Below, piece after piece: positions 1 through 11,939 of a stretch of 64,000 bases of DNA. The notes under the pieces were generated by a model, which saw only the letters and a program-made list of their open reading frames with translations, did no database searches and was not told where the DNA came from. A program made the position numbers and the translations under genes. Origin of the DNA: Dicyema japonicum (lineage: Eukaryota; Dicyemida; Rhombozoa; Dicyemidae); NCBI GenBank assembly GCA_011109175.1, contig RDEW01000021.1, forward strand, positions 445,080 through 509,079, read 5' to 3'. How positions within the stretch are numbered: the first letter of the stretch is position 1; each line of letters starts with the position of its first letter.

Positions 1-217
1 TTAATATATACAGTTCTCTCTCCGATTATTTATTCATGTCTGTTTTTTATGATGTACTACACGAAGACACCTCATGCAAAGGGTGCATAGTATCCAATTC
101 TCGCAAGTGCGGGATTCGATGTTCTGTATGTATTGGTTACTAACACATAGGTTGTGAAAAACTATCCAAGAAAATTTCTCGATCACTTCCCAGAGTGGAA
201 ACAAAAAATTTCGGCCA

Positions 218-721
218 ATTAATATTTTGGAGGATTCCTGGATTGTGAACAGTTTCAGATGAAAGGAACGAGAAATGCCCAGGATTCACTAGCGTAGGTC
301 AATTCCGATTGCCGAAAGACAGTGGAAACCCCATATTTATTAATAACCCAAGACCACGATAAAACCAAACTAATTATCCAGTGATCCCGATGCATTCCAA
401 CAGTGACCTCCCTCGGTGTTGCTTCCTTGTGCCCGCACATAATCGTACAGGAAGAATTTTTGTTTTTTTNTTAATATTTTGGCGGATTCCTGGATTGTGA
501 ACAGTTTCAGATGAAAGGAACGAGAAATGCCCACGATTCACTAGCGTAGGTCAATTCCGATTGCCAAAAGACAGTGGAAACCCCATATTTATTAATAACC
601 CAAGACCACGATAAAACCAAACTAATTATCCAGTGATCCCGATGCATTCCAACAGTGACTTCCCTCGGTGTTGCTTCCTCGTGCCCGCACATAATCGTAG
701 AGGAAGAATTTTTGTTTTTTT
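218..721 (-). repeat. duplicated LINE 3' ends flanking an 'n'
   Basis: Two near-identical blocks of about 250 bases (218-469 and 471-721) are separated by a single n at 470. On the minus strand each carries the end of a non-LTR retrotransposon: a GGGATCAC motif, a TTAGTTT stretch, then TGGTCTTGGGTTA and a TAAT-rich tail (about 330-395 and 582-645). The same 3' end recurs at many loci in this window. The duplication around the n is more likely an unmerged contig overlap than a real tandem repeat. Confidence 0.6.
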
Positions 722-752
722 TGTTAAAATTTAATGTGATAAACTAAATAAG

Positions 753-1060
753 CTAAAAAATAAAATTATTTAAAAGACATGCGGGTAAAACCAAACAACT
801 AACTCCTTGATACTGACGATTTGCGCCAGAACCCTCACCCAAGGACAGTAATCCACAAAACTTCGTCCGTTTAGCTGAGAACTCAATTGTCTCCCAATGG
901 AAACAATAGTAGGATCCTTTTGAATGCCGGCCAGTTAAAATCGCATCCTCAACAAGGAAATTAACAAATACTTCAAAGAGAAAGACGTTGGATGGCCTAC
1001 TAACTGGGCTATTACTCGACTTCGGCATGCTTTAGCAATTGTTGGGATGTGATTCCCACT
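753..1060 (-). mobile_element. LINE 3'-end fragment
   Basis: A minus-strand open stretch (1028-753) is followed by the GGAGTTAGTTG...GGTTTTACCC sequence that resembles the retrotransposon 3' ends elsewhere in the window. A GGATCCTTTTGAATGCCGGCCAG block near 910-935 resembles blocks near 10,965 and 51,370. No reverse-transcriptase motif remains. A weak call resting on the shared 3' signature. Confidence 0.35.
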
Positions 1061-1121
1061 TCTATTAGAGTTAGTGTTGTCCTATTTATGACAAAAAATA
1101 GGACATAATTATTGTAATTTT

Positions 1122-1530
1122 TTTTTTAATTTTATTAGTATTTATTTATTTTTTTTAAATTACACGTTGTAAATTGTTTCCCTGTACTAGCTTGTGTGGA
1201 CACGAGGGAGGAGCACCGGGAAAGAATGAGGATTTTGGCGGAGCGCATCGGGATCACGTGATAGTTAGTTTTGGCTTTACCGTGGTCTTGGGTGTTAAAT
1301 AAATAAATAAATTGTTATCTNTTTAATTTTATTAGTATTTATTTATTTTTTTTTAAATTACACGTTGTAAATTGTTTCCCTGTACTAGCTTGTGTGGACA
1401 CGAAGGAGGAGCACCGGAAAAGAATGAGGATTTTGGCGGAGCGAATCGGGATCACGTGATAGTTAGTTTTGGCTTTACCGTGGTCTTGGGTGTTAAATAA
1501 ATAAATTGTTATCTGTTGTGTATTAGCAGT
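1122..1530 (+). repeat. duplicated LINE 3' tails flanking an 'n'
   Basis: The segment 1122-1320 is repeated almost exactly from 1322, with a single n at 1321. Each copy holds CGGGATCACGTGATAGTTAG, then GTGGTCTTGGGTG and a TAAA-type tail (1246-1310 and 1446-1505). This is the same LINE terminus as at 6.8 kb, here on the plus strand. The join looks like an assembly artefact. Confidence 0.6.
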
Positions 1531-1704
1531 CTTCATTTAATGACAGGTTTGTATTATTTTTTCAATTATTAAACTATTAGAACTCAGTGGCAAAAATAAG
1601 GAACGAATTTTAAAGAATTTCCTAAAACTCATACATATTTACTAGAACACCTAAAGGAGATTTATTTTGCCAAAAATGCTCTAAGATAGTAAAATCATCT
1701 AAAC

Positions 1705-3497
1705 CAGGGGTTCTCAACCTGGGGTCGATTCGACCCCCAGGGGTCTAAAATCAATCCATATCGATCGTAAGGGGGTCGAAAATGAAATATTTGGGGGTCG
1801 AAAATAAATTTAATATATTTAATCGTTTTCAATTTAAATTAAGTTAGTTTATTTTTAAAGTGGAAAACCTTTGTTCTTTAAAATTTTTAAAATTACCATG
1901 CTTGTTTTTGTTTGTGTATGATTCGTCCTTCTACATTAAAAATTCGTCAATATAAAAATGAATATTTGGCATTTGGATTTATAAAATTTTTTTTAAATAG
2001 ACCATATTGCTTACTGTGTAACAAGTTATCAAATGATGCAATGAAACCGTCCAAATTGTTGGATCATTTAGGAGAAAACATTCGGATAAGTAAGATAAAC
2101 CATTATAGTATTTTGAAGAATTAAAGGATTCTTTTCGTAAACAAAAAACGATTGACAGTTTTTACAAATAGTATTGAAAGAAACAATAGTTGTTGTTATT
2201 TTAAATTATATTTAGGACGACTAATTGCATTCTATAAAATTGCAATGATTATTGTTAACAATGAGAATTCCCATGTTTATGGTGAAAATCTCATCAAACC
2301 ATCTATATCAGTGATTCTATCAGATCTGATGGGTTTAAATCCCGACGAAATTTTAAAATCCGTGACAATTAGCAATGATTCAATTCGCCACAGGATTGAC
2401 GAAATGTCAGATAATGTTGAACATATTTTATGTGAATTTTGCTGAGGCTAAAGAAACATATGTCCGTCTTGTGCTTCACACTGAGGTTATAGTTTCCAAT
2501 TTTATTTTACAGGTACGAAATGCCTTAGAACGATTTTCAATATTGTTTGACACAATCGTAAATTTTCTTACTTCTGAGGGTGACAAAAATTTAGCAGATT
2601 TAATTGTATCGAAAAAGAAAGAAATTGTTTATTTGACTTGGATTTTTGGAAAATTTAATAAAGTTTCATTAGAACTTCAGGGAAAGTATGTGACGTTAAT
2701 AGATTGTAAAAGAATTATTCAAATATTTATCGAAAAAATTAAGTTATATAAATATAACTTGGAAAAAAGAAATTATTATAATATTCCCGAATTCTACTCA
2801 ATTGGTCAAACATTTGATGATGAAGATATTAACAACTTTTTGCAACATTTATTAAGTATAGAAAAAAGATTTGATTCTTCGATTCCAAGATATTCTTGAA
2901 TTAGAAGTTCCATCTTGGATGATAATCCGTTTTTGTCAAAGCCAGAAGAACAAAAAAAATATTCAAGAAGAATTCAATCCAGAATTAAAAATATATTATA
3001 ATGATTTACAATCACCTGTTATTTTTTGGCAAAATATAAAAGTGAAAGAGAGTTATTCAAAATTGTGGACAGAAATAGCACAATTGCTACTTGATTTTTC
3101 GACATCATACTGTGTTGAATGCGGATTTAGCATTCTACATCGAATTGTAAATAAAGAACGAAACAGATTGAAAGTGTCCATTAGAGGAGATATTCGTTTA
3201 AAAATAACACAAATAGAGCCAGATATCGAATCTTTGGTCAAAAAACATCAGTCACAGGGATCCCATTGGTATTTAATTTTTTTTATTGTAGATTTATACT
3301 AAGATACCAACTTAACATTGAGTATATACTTTTTTTGTTTTATTTGATTATTAATAATGAATTCATTTTAGATAATTAACTAATTTTACTTAGAATTGTC
3401 TGTTCTAAATAAAAAAGTTTTAAAAGGTCGATTAAATAATAGGGGGGTCGAAAAAAAGTCAAGGGGTCGACGAGCAAAAAAAGGTTGAGAACCCCTG
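1705..3497 (+). mobile_element. hAT transposon (ZBED5-like, Buster-type), decayed
   Basis: Terminal inverted repeats begin CAGGGGTTCTCAACC at 1705 and end with the complement at 3497. They are flanked by 8-bp duplications ATCTAAAC (1697-1704) and ATCTAAAT (3498-3505). Inside, 1912-2124 encodes a BED-finger-like segment (YLAFGFI...CLLCNKLSNDAM...H). Shifted frames at 2375-2899 and 2871-3302 encode transposase, ending in the hAT dimerisation region (CVECGFSILHRI, RNRLK, IRLKITQIEPDI). The spread over several frames shows that it is inactive. The TSD fits the nnnTAnnn preference known for Buster-type hATs. Confidence 0.88.
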
Positions 3498-3654
3498 ATC
3501 TAAATAATACTACATCAACCAACATCCTAATGAAAAAGAAATGAGACTGAATGCCAAAAAAGTATAGACCACTCAACTTTTCGTTTATTACATAACTGGA
3601 AAATAACATTAAATGTATTGTCTGGACAATTTGTAATCCAGAGACTTTATAAAT

Positions 3655-4590
3655 TGTGAAATCGGCTATAAATTCAACATATTTGAATTCGAATGTTGTA
3701 ATTCAAACAATTAGAGATGTTTTTGATAAATTCTTATTAAAAATTTCAAATTTGATATTATTTATTAGCGATATGGTGAAGGCTGGCAAGATACTGAAAA
3801 AAATAAAATTTTTCATATTACTTGTTTTTTCATGTTTGGTGAGATTAAACTACCTCCAGATGTAATTATCACAAGATGGGGGAGTTTCCTAGAAGGGCAT
3901 TTTATTGTTCCGTAAATCACGTTGCAAAAAAAGGCAGTAAACAATTATGAAGATGATGTGATTATTGTCGCGAATGTGAAGCAATCAATAATGAATGAAA
4001 ATTTATTTCATGAACTCTGAAAATACAAAATATCAATGGCTAGAATCTAATTTGGAAAAATTACGAAACTCATGGTATTCAATCGAAGAAAGTTATGCAG
4101 ATTTTGAAAATATCAGTTCTATTACGGTAAAGGGGGATATCGGGAATTATTTTATTGAAAGGTGGGAGAAGTATGATTTAATGGATGTCGTTAAAATTAC
4201 TAGCAAATCAATATTCCAACCTTCTAAAATGTCCCGCTACTTGCAGTGGAACAATCTTTCTCCTGTTCGAATAAACACATATCTAAAGATATAAATTTCA
4301 ATAAAAATAATATTAAAAAATATTTCATTTTAAATTATAATTTCTCTAACACTTGATTGTTTTTTTTTGATTTCCATATAAATTGTCCTAAAATGATTTC
4401 TTAGATTGGTTATTTTTAAGAATAATTTAAAATCCAGATTAAGTATTTGTGATATTTTGATTACAGTTAAAATTCGAAAAATACAAAATATTTTGAAAAA
4501 TAATAAAATTGTCCTATTTTTTTCTTAAGATGTCCTAATTGTACTATTTTGTTTTTAAAATGTCCTATTATTTCCGCCCTAGTTATTCTT
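3655..4590 (+). mobile_element. hAT transposase fragment, second family
   Basis: Around 3830-3900 a frame reads PPDVIITRWGSFLEG, matching the PPEVILTRWGSWMEA block of the hAT at 13.2 kb. The ORF at 3995-4294 continues with hAT-like sequence in another frame. The right end carries repeated TGTCCTATT motifs and an AGGGCGGAAAT-type terminus on the minus strand near 4580. No left terminus was found, so the copy is truncated or very decayed. Confidence 0.5.
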
Positions 4591-4619
4591 CATCTTATTG
4601 AACACAGGTATGCCCGTTT

Positions 4620-4825
4620 TTTATTTTGTACCTTCGTGTCCATGACCACTCAAATCTCTACAGACTCTTTTCAACGATAGACTGCACGGATTGTGTGTTG
4701 GGTCTCTTAGTTTTCTTAATTCTATATTGACGACACAGGTGCAGCTGTATGCATTTAGCCACCTCAGTATGCCTTCGCAGATAATCGCTACATACGACCA
4801 CACCTTTTGCCAAATGGTCGACACT
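4620..4825 (-). mobile_element. R2-like retrotransposon fragment (CCHC/RLE region)
   Basis: Read on the minus strand, one frame gives SVDHLAKG, then SDYLRRHTEV, QLHLCRQY and TQSVQSIVE. This parallels SVDHLATRCG...YVWRHNEVV...VQSVVEN in the 317-codon ORF at 54,978-55,931. It is a short remnant from just upstream of the restriction-like endonuclease. Plus-strand ORFs here are shadows. Confidence 0.6.
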
Positions 4826-5079
4826 TATCCTGGTAGAGTTAGAGAAGAATTAATATACATAAAATATATTACATATAATAAAATACATATTTAAATTTCA
4901 AATACTTCAATTATTGATAAGTGAGCAAACAAGTTGTCAATATGAGTTCTGCTGGATGTCAGATCAAGCAGCAAACGGCGAACCTAACTAAACGGAAACA
5001 CACAAATCCCAATGAAAAGCAACAAAATATTCTTACCAAAAAAGCAAAGACAAAATGATAAAATAATTTAAAAGAACAA

Positions 5080-5614
5080 TTAAATTAATAATTCATAAGG
5101 GACTGGAGCCAAAGTTATCACATCCCCTTCCTTGGCATCAACACAAAACCCAGCATGTGGTCCTTTGGGCTAAAAATGAATCATATCCCCAACCTGTTGC
5201 TTAAACGATCTTTCGGGCTTTTCTCCCTTATTTAAAGATCTTCTGTAGCAGTCAGCCTCTCTTACTCGCTTCAAAAAGTCATCACGACACTTTGAAGGGG
5301 ACACGTGTTCAACTCGGACGCAGATTCTCTTAGCAAATATGCGATGTCTGGGAGATTATAACAAAAGATTACTTTACACGCTTATTAACAATGATTCCAA
5401 GTCCCCGTTTGCTAACGTTAAAAACACGGCCAGTTTTTCCGTGAAAAGACTTGTGAGGCATTCCTTTTTGGATGGAACCGACTCCTTTTATGTCTACAAG
5501 GTCCCCGATTTTGTAAACGTGCATGATCTTCGAAAGTGGAAGAGGACCATGCTTTCGGAAATCCCGGGAGAACATGTATCGAGTGCCATGTCTATATCCG
5601 TATGATTTTACCAT
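5080..5614 (-). CDS. RPL21: 60S ribosomal protein eL21
   Basis: A component of the large cytosolic ribosomal subunit. Three exons on the minus strand (5614-5373, 5347-5194, 5169-5080) join through introns of 25 and 24 nt to give 161 residues, close to the 160 of human RPL21. Exon 1 shows [16 protein letters not shown], a [10 protein letters not shown] segment and [16 protein letters not shown]. Exon 2 gives [11 protein letters not shown] and FLKRVREAD. Exon 3 ends in APVPYELLI, matching the family's PIPYEFMA-like tail. The ATG at 5614 aligns with the family start. The frame is intact and no base correction is needed. The plus-strand ORF across exon 1 is a shadow. Confidence 0.95.
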
Positions 5615-6425
5615 ATTTCACTAAAAGATTTATTAGAAATGAAACATGCAGACTGACAGAAGTCACTAGAAACACGTGAATATTTTAAATATTAATTTTA
5701 TTTAAAATATTAAATATATTAGAGCGATAGACTTAGGGAAGGAACTTCGGTTCTACCAATTCCTCAGTATTCTCTAATCCGTAGGAATCGAAGGGCGTGT
5801 CTGTGTAGCTACGCCTATACGTGCAAGTATGTTTCGAGGAAGGGAAATCGTACCAAGATGTCGGGATTACGGGATTAGTAAGTTGGGATTACCGTGATCT
5901 TGGACTTTCCAACAGTTACATCTTTATCTCACCATTAAAAATCGAATTTGAAATCGGAGAATACACAGAAACACTTAATATTTGTAACCACGGTCCCATT
6001 ATTAGCAACACTATAGTATCACTTTAAGCATATTTGCTTTTACCAGTTAACCGATAACTAACTTAATAACTATTCAAATACATAAGATTTATTTTTTTTT
6101 AAATTCGTGGGTATAATTAAAAATCAGGTTAGTAATACTTCATTTAAAAAAATACTAGAGGCTCTCGTTGGCTGTTGTCCGTGGGAATAGCTTGTGCATC
6201 TCCCAACAGCTGAATTAAAATTAAAATTAACTATTACTTTTCCTTATAATAATAATGAGTGTGAAATAAAAAAATACTAGGTTTTTAATGATCACGTAGT
6301 CAATTGGTCAACCTAGTGCGTGTTCGTTTGAATCGCTAGCAAGTACTATTTTAGTGCTTTCCCGGTCCAGCTGACTAACGGTCAATTTTATGTTAAAATT
6401 TAGTTAATAATTACAGTTTCCAAAG
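5615..6425. other. AT-rich intergenic region
   Basis: Between RPL21 and the LINE end at 6.4 kb I see no recognisable gene. An ORF at 5821-6027 (68 codons) matches nothing I know and lacks a plausible start context. The region could hold the RPL21 promoter, but no clear motif stands out. Confidence 0.4.
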
Positions 6426-6429
6426 GCTG

Positions 6430-6875
6430 CATCCGCTTTCGTGCAAATGGAGTGTGGGCAGAACACCCCGCCATGCTGCTATGAACAATATTGTCATTAT
6501 TTATTATTTATTTACCCTAATTGGAAAACTAGCACGTCAAACAAATCTACCCCCGATCTTTTCCCTCCAATGCTTGACCACGCCGCAATCAAAAATAATG
6601 ACTCTGGCTTCATCTGTCTGTGTGACCAAGAAACAAGTCGTTTCTTCCATTCAAGGCTGAAGGCTTCAAATACACGAAATTTGGGGAAAACCCCCACTCC
6701 TCTTCAAACCCTAATGAAAGATGATCGTCGTTTATTCAGGAAAGCCGTGGGTACTCTGGAGGAACACAGGAAAAACCTCTCGATCCTGTTGAGGCGTACC
6801 GGGATCACTTAATTAGTTGGATTACTCCTTCTTTCTTGGTGTTCCCTTTTCGGGGTTATTAAATAATAACAATAT
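6430..6875 (+). mobile_element. LINE C-terminus and 3' end
   Basis: The frame 6441-6812 ends DDRRLFRKAVGTLEEHRKN...RRTGIT, a C-terminal pattern shared with the minus-strand elements at 20.5 kb (RRRFRNAVGSSEDQMKR...LEAGIT) and 46.8 kb (RDLMEAAGIT). The stop lies in the GGGATCACTTAATTAGTT motif, followed by CTTGGTGTTCCC, GGGGTTATT and a TAAT tail. It is a 5'-truncated non-LTR retrotransposon of the recurrent family. Confidence 0.7.
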
Positions 6876-7025
6876 TGTAATGCGTGCTTTTGAAGCTGTA
6901 TTACAGCCTTTTTCCTTAACGAAATCGGGGGAAATTGGCCCACCATAAGAAAGTTTGGCTAAGGCAACGAATTGTGATTGCAGTGGTCCACGGAAACACT
7001 TACTCCGTAATGTCAGCAGCCGCAC

Positions 7026-7383
7026 TCCCCCATAGTTAATAAATAATAATTTACATTACAGTTTTACATTTAAAAATTGAGTAAACTTTGTCATTTAATG
7101 TTAGCAAAGATTGATCTTTGATTACGACTTCGAGATATACGATTATTTTATTATTAAAAATTGATTTTAATGCTATAGTTAAATAAATGTCGACAAAATA
7201 ACTTTCCCAATAATCATATCAATTTGAAATTTCAGTTACCTTCAATTTATTTTATTTGATAATTTTAACGTGAACCTAAGTCACCCATTTTGAATCTTTC
7301 TTTAACTATAAAAAATATTCATTAAAATAACTAGAAGCCTGTACCTAAATTGATAGAGACTGGGAAAAAGAATCATTCAAGGT
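7026..7383. other. AT-rich spacer
   Basis: No coding or structural signal is visible. The left target duplication of the hAT at 7384 is the last eight bases. Confidence 0.4.
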
Positions 7384-8580
7384 CAGTGGTTCCCAACCTG
7401 GGTTTTGGGAAACCCCAGAGTTCCGCGAAATGTATTATAAATTATTTAATATTAGTTTTAAATTTCACAAACACGGGATGAAGGTTTCTGATGAAGAATA
7501 CACCTCTGCTACCTCTCAACTTATGGAACTGACATGCCGTGACGACATCTCACTTGACTCCAACAGATATATTTCGACTGACACTGATATGGAGATGGGG
7601 AATAACAAGGAGTTGATGGCACACTCTTCTTCTAAGAGAAGGAGTAGGATTACCAGCGATCTGGATTAAAATCCGCTTAATTAGATAATTTACTCGTTTA
7701 CTTTTTCAATTTCTTTTTTTCAAAAAAATTAAAATATATTAAGCATGATTCTGTTCAGGGTTAGTTAGTCACTTTATAAGATCTTTAATGATAAAATAAT
7801 AGCATAGGAGATTCCAAAAAATATCCGAAAAGGTTTTTTTATAATTATTATTTTAGAAAAGAAAACATGATGAAAGCTACATCACATACTAGTTTTCTCA
7901 GAACGGATCTGATTTACCGCATACGACAAAATCTCTATCAAGACATTTATTGATGAAGCATCCACATTTAAAGGATCCTATATTGAATTCATCTACAAGG
8001 TCCAAGTTGGAAATGTTCAATTTTGCGAAAGACGACAACTTAAAATCGACCAGAGCATCCTATGAAGTATATAATTATTTTAACTAAACAGGTGAGTTCT
8101 CTTGTAGCACGCTGTGGAGAGGCACATTTAGTTAAAGCACATTCGGGTTTTACTGGTAAACATGTTTTTTGACAATTCTTTCCGTTAGTATTTTCTATCC
8201 TTTTCGTTTTCGTGCTCGTCTCCGATTTCGTCCAGATCGTCTGCATCCATCAGTCGGCTTTCGATCACTGCATAATCCTCCGCAAGTGTCCTGGGAAGAC
8301 AATCTCTTTGACGTCCTCTGAATGTAGAATATTCAGTATGGCGTTAAAGGCACATATAATTGCCGAAAATCTTATAAAGCCTTGTTCAAAAAAGATAATC
8401 CATACAGAAGTAAGATGGTTGTCACGTGGAAGAGTATTGCAATGTTTGTTCGAATTACGAAACGATCTTGTGTTTTGGAAAACTATCTTTGTTCACAGAA
8501 CATCTTTTGATTTGACATCAGAATCAACGTCAAATCAGATATATAAAAATGAATCCCCTTTTTAAGGTTGGAAACGACTG
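7384..8580 (+). mobile_element. hAT transposon with nested LINE fragment
   Basis: The left end starts CAGTGGTTCCCAACCTGG; the right end is the complement of CAGTCGTTTCCAACCTT. The flanking 8-mers TTCAAGGT and GTCTAGGT agree at 6 of 8 positions. In the right half, ALKAHIIAENLIKPCSKK and HTEVRWLSRGRVLQCLFELR match ZBED5-like hAT transposases, so the coding strand is plus. The 7430-7669 ORF is probably an N-terminal remnant. An RTE-type fragment interrupts it (8090-8350). Confidence 0.75.
8090..8350 (-). mobile_element. RTE-type LINE 3' fragment nested in hAT
   Basis: The stretch shares long blocks with 29,190-29,400, including TCGTCCAGATCGTC and GACGTCCTCTGAATG. In the other copy the minus-strand protein reads INADDLDEIRKRARQRKRW, which resembles the extreme C-terminus of RTE-clade ORFs. 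It lies inside the hAT, so it inserted later. Confidence 0.55.
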
Positions 8581-8928
8581 GTCTAGGTTTTTATTCGCTG
8601 TGCGGCTGAACTTGTTGAAAAATAAATATCAGTAGAAAGTTTGCTTTTTAGGAAAATTTAAACAGTCCGTTATGGATTTCATGATGTAGCTTATGTAGAA
8701 AGGTGAGTCATATGTATGGGACCCTGATAGAAAAAAGTATCCTGTCCAAGTATCACGTACATTCATACCCGCCATTGTAGGAACCCTTCCGAGAAGGAAA
8801 TACTCTGAGAAAGAAGGTGCAGTGAAATCAATTAGAATAAATAATAATATATGATTTATATAAATAATAAATATTTAAATAATAGACAACTACAAGCGGG
8901 ATTTGTTTATTTTGTAGTGGGATCTGAA

Positions 8929-10039
8929 ATGGAGGTAATGACTGCTTTCTATAAGTGGGCTTCGATTTTAACAAATTATAACATTAAGTCGTACAATAAA
9001 CTGGAGGACTACTTAATATTCAGTACCCTCATTGATATTTGGTATATTCCTCTATAATAACAGGACTGATCGAGTGACTGTAGAGAGGGATGTCCACCAA
9101 CGCAAAGATTATGTCAGGGGCTATCTCACTAGTGATCTGTTCGATTGGTCTCCTAACCAAATTTTATACATCAACGATCTTTTCGATTACGAGAACTATG
9201 CTGCTCTTAATACAGTAGCCGTGAATTCACATGCTAGATTCTAGTGATACTGCTAGTTACACTTCCATTTTCAACTTCTCCATCTATTTTGCTAACACTC
9301 ACTGATAGTGTCTTCCAGGTGAGTTTGGAGGACCAGAATCTGCTGATGAAGTATCTCCCTGACCTATATGAAAACTACAAACCGTCTCTCACAACAATTG
9401 GAGAGTTGTGCGGCCTCCCCTTCATTATTCCTGATGATCAATCCTCCGTCATATCCATCAAGGATCTGATCGCTGGTCTTCGGTCCCATCGTGAGGTTAT
9501 CTCTGTCTTCCTATCACATAGGAGTCGTTAAATCTCCATAGGACCCACCAAGAATTCGAAGATCTTCAGAAGAGGAAGAAGGAACTAGAGGATCTTATCT
9601 CTTCTCAGTCTGCACTCCTCAAATTGAGAAGTTAGTCAGCTTGTTTATTATTATAGAAAAAGAGGGATCTGAGTTATCCAAAAAGTTAGGAGATTTGAGA
9701 GATGTTGACACAAAGCAAAGAGAAGGGGCCATCTCTGAGTTATCAACTCTCCGTAATATGGTGACCGTCCTCGAGATTCAACTAAAGGAGGTGGAGAAGG
9801 CTTACCAAGACTCACAGTGTCGACTAAAATCCGTGAAAATAAAGGAATCCACGTTGCAAAAGAAGGTTAGCCTTCTGACCAGAGAGAACGACTTTGAGAA
9901 TATTCCACCAGGGTGTGGAGAAGGTGAGCTGCCAATAAGGATGATACCAATGCTAGATGATGGATCTAGGAGTGTGGGAGGGATTTCTGATGAGCTGAAT
10001 ATTACACTGGTACCTTTATTTGTAGTAGTAGACGACTGA
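8929..10039 (+). CDS. coiled-coil protein with NuMA/HOOK-like N-terminal domain
   Basis: Five exons join through introns of 22 (9042-9063), 23 (9215-9237), 26 (9496-9521) and 26 nt (9631-9656), giving exactly 337 codons plus stop from the ATG at 8929. Residues 1 to about 150 (MEVMTAFYKWASILTNY, KLEDYLIFSTLIDIW, KDYVRGYL, YAALNTILVILLVTLPFS) are helical. Their spacing of a tryptophan-containing first helix, an LEDxxIF helix and a final LLLxxT-like helix resembles the calponin-like N-terminus of NuMA and HOOK proteins, which link microtubules and dynein. From about 190 onward there are heptads (HQEFEDLQKRKKELEDL, ELSKKLGDLRDVD, LEIQLKEVEKAYQ). The last about 50 codons are less certain; another short intron may exist there. 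The gene itself is well supported; the family is an inference. Confidence 0.55.
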
Positions 10040-11470
10040 TGATAGTTGGATTTCTTATAATAGATTTAATCAGCTTTATAAAAACTTCAAAAAATGATAT
10101 CCCTTGTTTTTTGTGTTCATATATGATTACGTCATATAATAGATTTTGTTTAGTCATGGATGTTGGGAAATGACTGGAAATTTAGTTGGTTAATGTTTCT
10201 GCCTTTTTAGATGCTGATAAGGGTTGGTAGCTGTTTGATATTGTCAAATGCTTCTCCCCTCGTTTTATTCATTAGTGAAGAATGATTTTTTCGATAAAGG
10301 GGGATCGCGTTACAATTGAAAAAGTTCAGGATATCAAATGTGAGATTTGCACTCCGTTTGAGATCCGAGAGGAAGTTGGTTAGTTGCTGAAAACAGTAAG
10401 GAAAAGTCTATAGGAGACTTTTAATACAAATCGTAGTGACCTGCATTCATTTATCTAGGTAACAGTTGACTAAATCGATTTGGGAGGGTCCCCAGTGAAG
10501 AGTCTAGGTCCTTAAGGGCAAAACCTATTATATTCGAAATGTCCCTTTAACCTAACTGAATTTCCTTACTATAATAAGTGTTTCCTCTCCTGGTCTATGT
10601 CGCCATTAAATTACCGTAAATAATAATTTGTACCGACGAATAAAATTTTATTTATTAATTGTTAAATAAAATAAACAAAAAGGTCATACAACAGCTGCCA
10701 TGACTGCGTGGCTAGTCCCTCTCAGGATGGCGAACGAGATTCCCACAAATAACAGAAGCGCTCACGGGGATCTTCTGATAGTGCAGAAATCCGATTCCCT
10801 AGACGACTCAAGAATTCCAGTGTCGCACGAATAAAATGAGAGGAATTATTAAAATTTGTCCTAAAATCATTTTTGCTAATTGGTCGAAAGTTTCCGTTAT
10901 GTTATTCTTCGGTTTTTCAAAAGCGTAATGGGATCCACATAATTCAGGAAGCGCTCAATTCTTGACAGGCATTCAAAAAGGATCCTCTCTTGTCTCATCA
11001 GTGGAGGGGTTCCCATAATGGAAATGTGATGATTCAAAGGATGCTTTTCTCTCCCATCGTGGGAACCTTAAATATACGTGAATTAACTTTTAACCTCTTT
11101 CCTGTATATCCGTGATTTTTAGATAAATATCTTCTCTGCAAAAACCATTCTTATATTAAAGTACTCAAATTCTGTTGTATTACTCGATAATTGGTCTTTG
11201 TTGAGTAAGCAGTTCTTTATTGAACAAAATATCTCATTTACTTATAATGGGTCAAAACCTTCTATACGGCTGGGTTACTGAAAAGTGTTCACGAGACCTT
11301 CCATTCGTCCTTTTGACTATATTCTCGAGAATGCTAAGGACTTCAATGAAGAGCGAAAACTTCTTGATAGTTTCAACTACTGAAGTCCTTAATTCTCTTT
11401 TGCTCTGCTCCCAGAATGAATAAGATCCACCATTCGAAAGAGTTTACTGCTACGTCCGTTGATATCTGAT
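10040..11470. other. region without a recognisable gene
   Basis: Short ORFs only, none with a family I recognise. The block near 10,950-11,050 (GGCATTCAAAAAGGATCCT, GGTTCCCATAATGG) resembles sequence near 51,330-51,390 and is probably transposon-derived. A 10-bp inverted repeat (11,336-11,345 and 11,381-11,390) could form a hairpin, but its meaning is unknown. Confidence 0.35.
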
Positions 11471-11471
11471 T

Positions 11472-11783
11472 CTCCGTCTAATATCTTCTATCACTTTTTT
11501 ATGAACTGGATTCTATAAGGAGGTCTATTTGTGGCAATTACTAAAGTCATATTATTACTACCCTTAGGATCACTGGGTCAAAAAGAAAAAAATAAAAGTT
11601 TTCAACTAAGTAATCCCAGACCGACTTCTCCGTCTAATATCTTCTATCACTTTTTTATGAACTGGATTCTATAAGGAGGTCTATTTGTGGCAATTACTAA
11701 AGTCATATTATTACTACCCTTAGGATCACTGGGTCAAAAAGAAAAAAATAAAAGTTTTCAACTAAGTAATCCCAGACCGACAA
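11472..11783. repeat. tandem duplication, period 156
   Basis: The block beginning CTCCGTCTAATATCTTC at 11,472 restarts at 11,628 with essentially the same sequence, ending near AATCCCAGACCGAC. There is no n at the join. It may be a real short tandem duplication or an assembly repeat. Confidence 0.85.
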
Positions 11784-11939
11784 GGGAGAGGACGAGTCCG
11801 GCAGAGTCGAGAATCCTATACAGCTCTTCTCATCAAACTTTTTACATGTTTGTAGATATTTCGATAGTATATGAAAGGGGGGACAGCTCCAATAAACTTT
11901 ACTGCAGTCTCCTGGATTGCGGATAGTTTCAAGGACGAG

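Noticed and set aside
4691-4894. Plus-strand 67-codon ORF
   Set aside because: Shadow of the minus-strand R2-like fragment.
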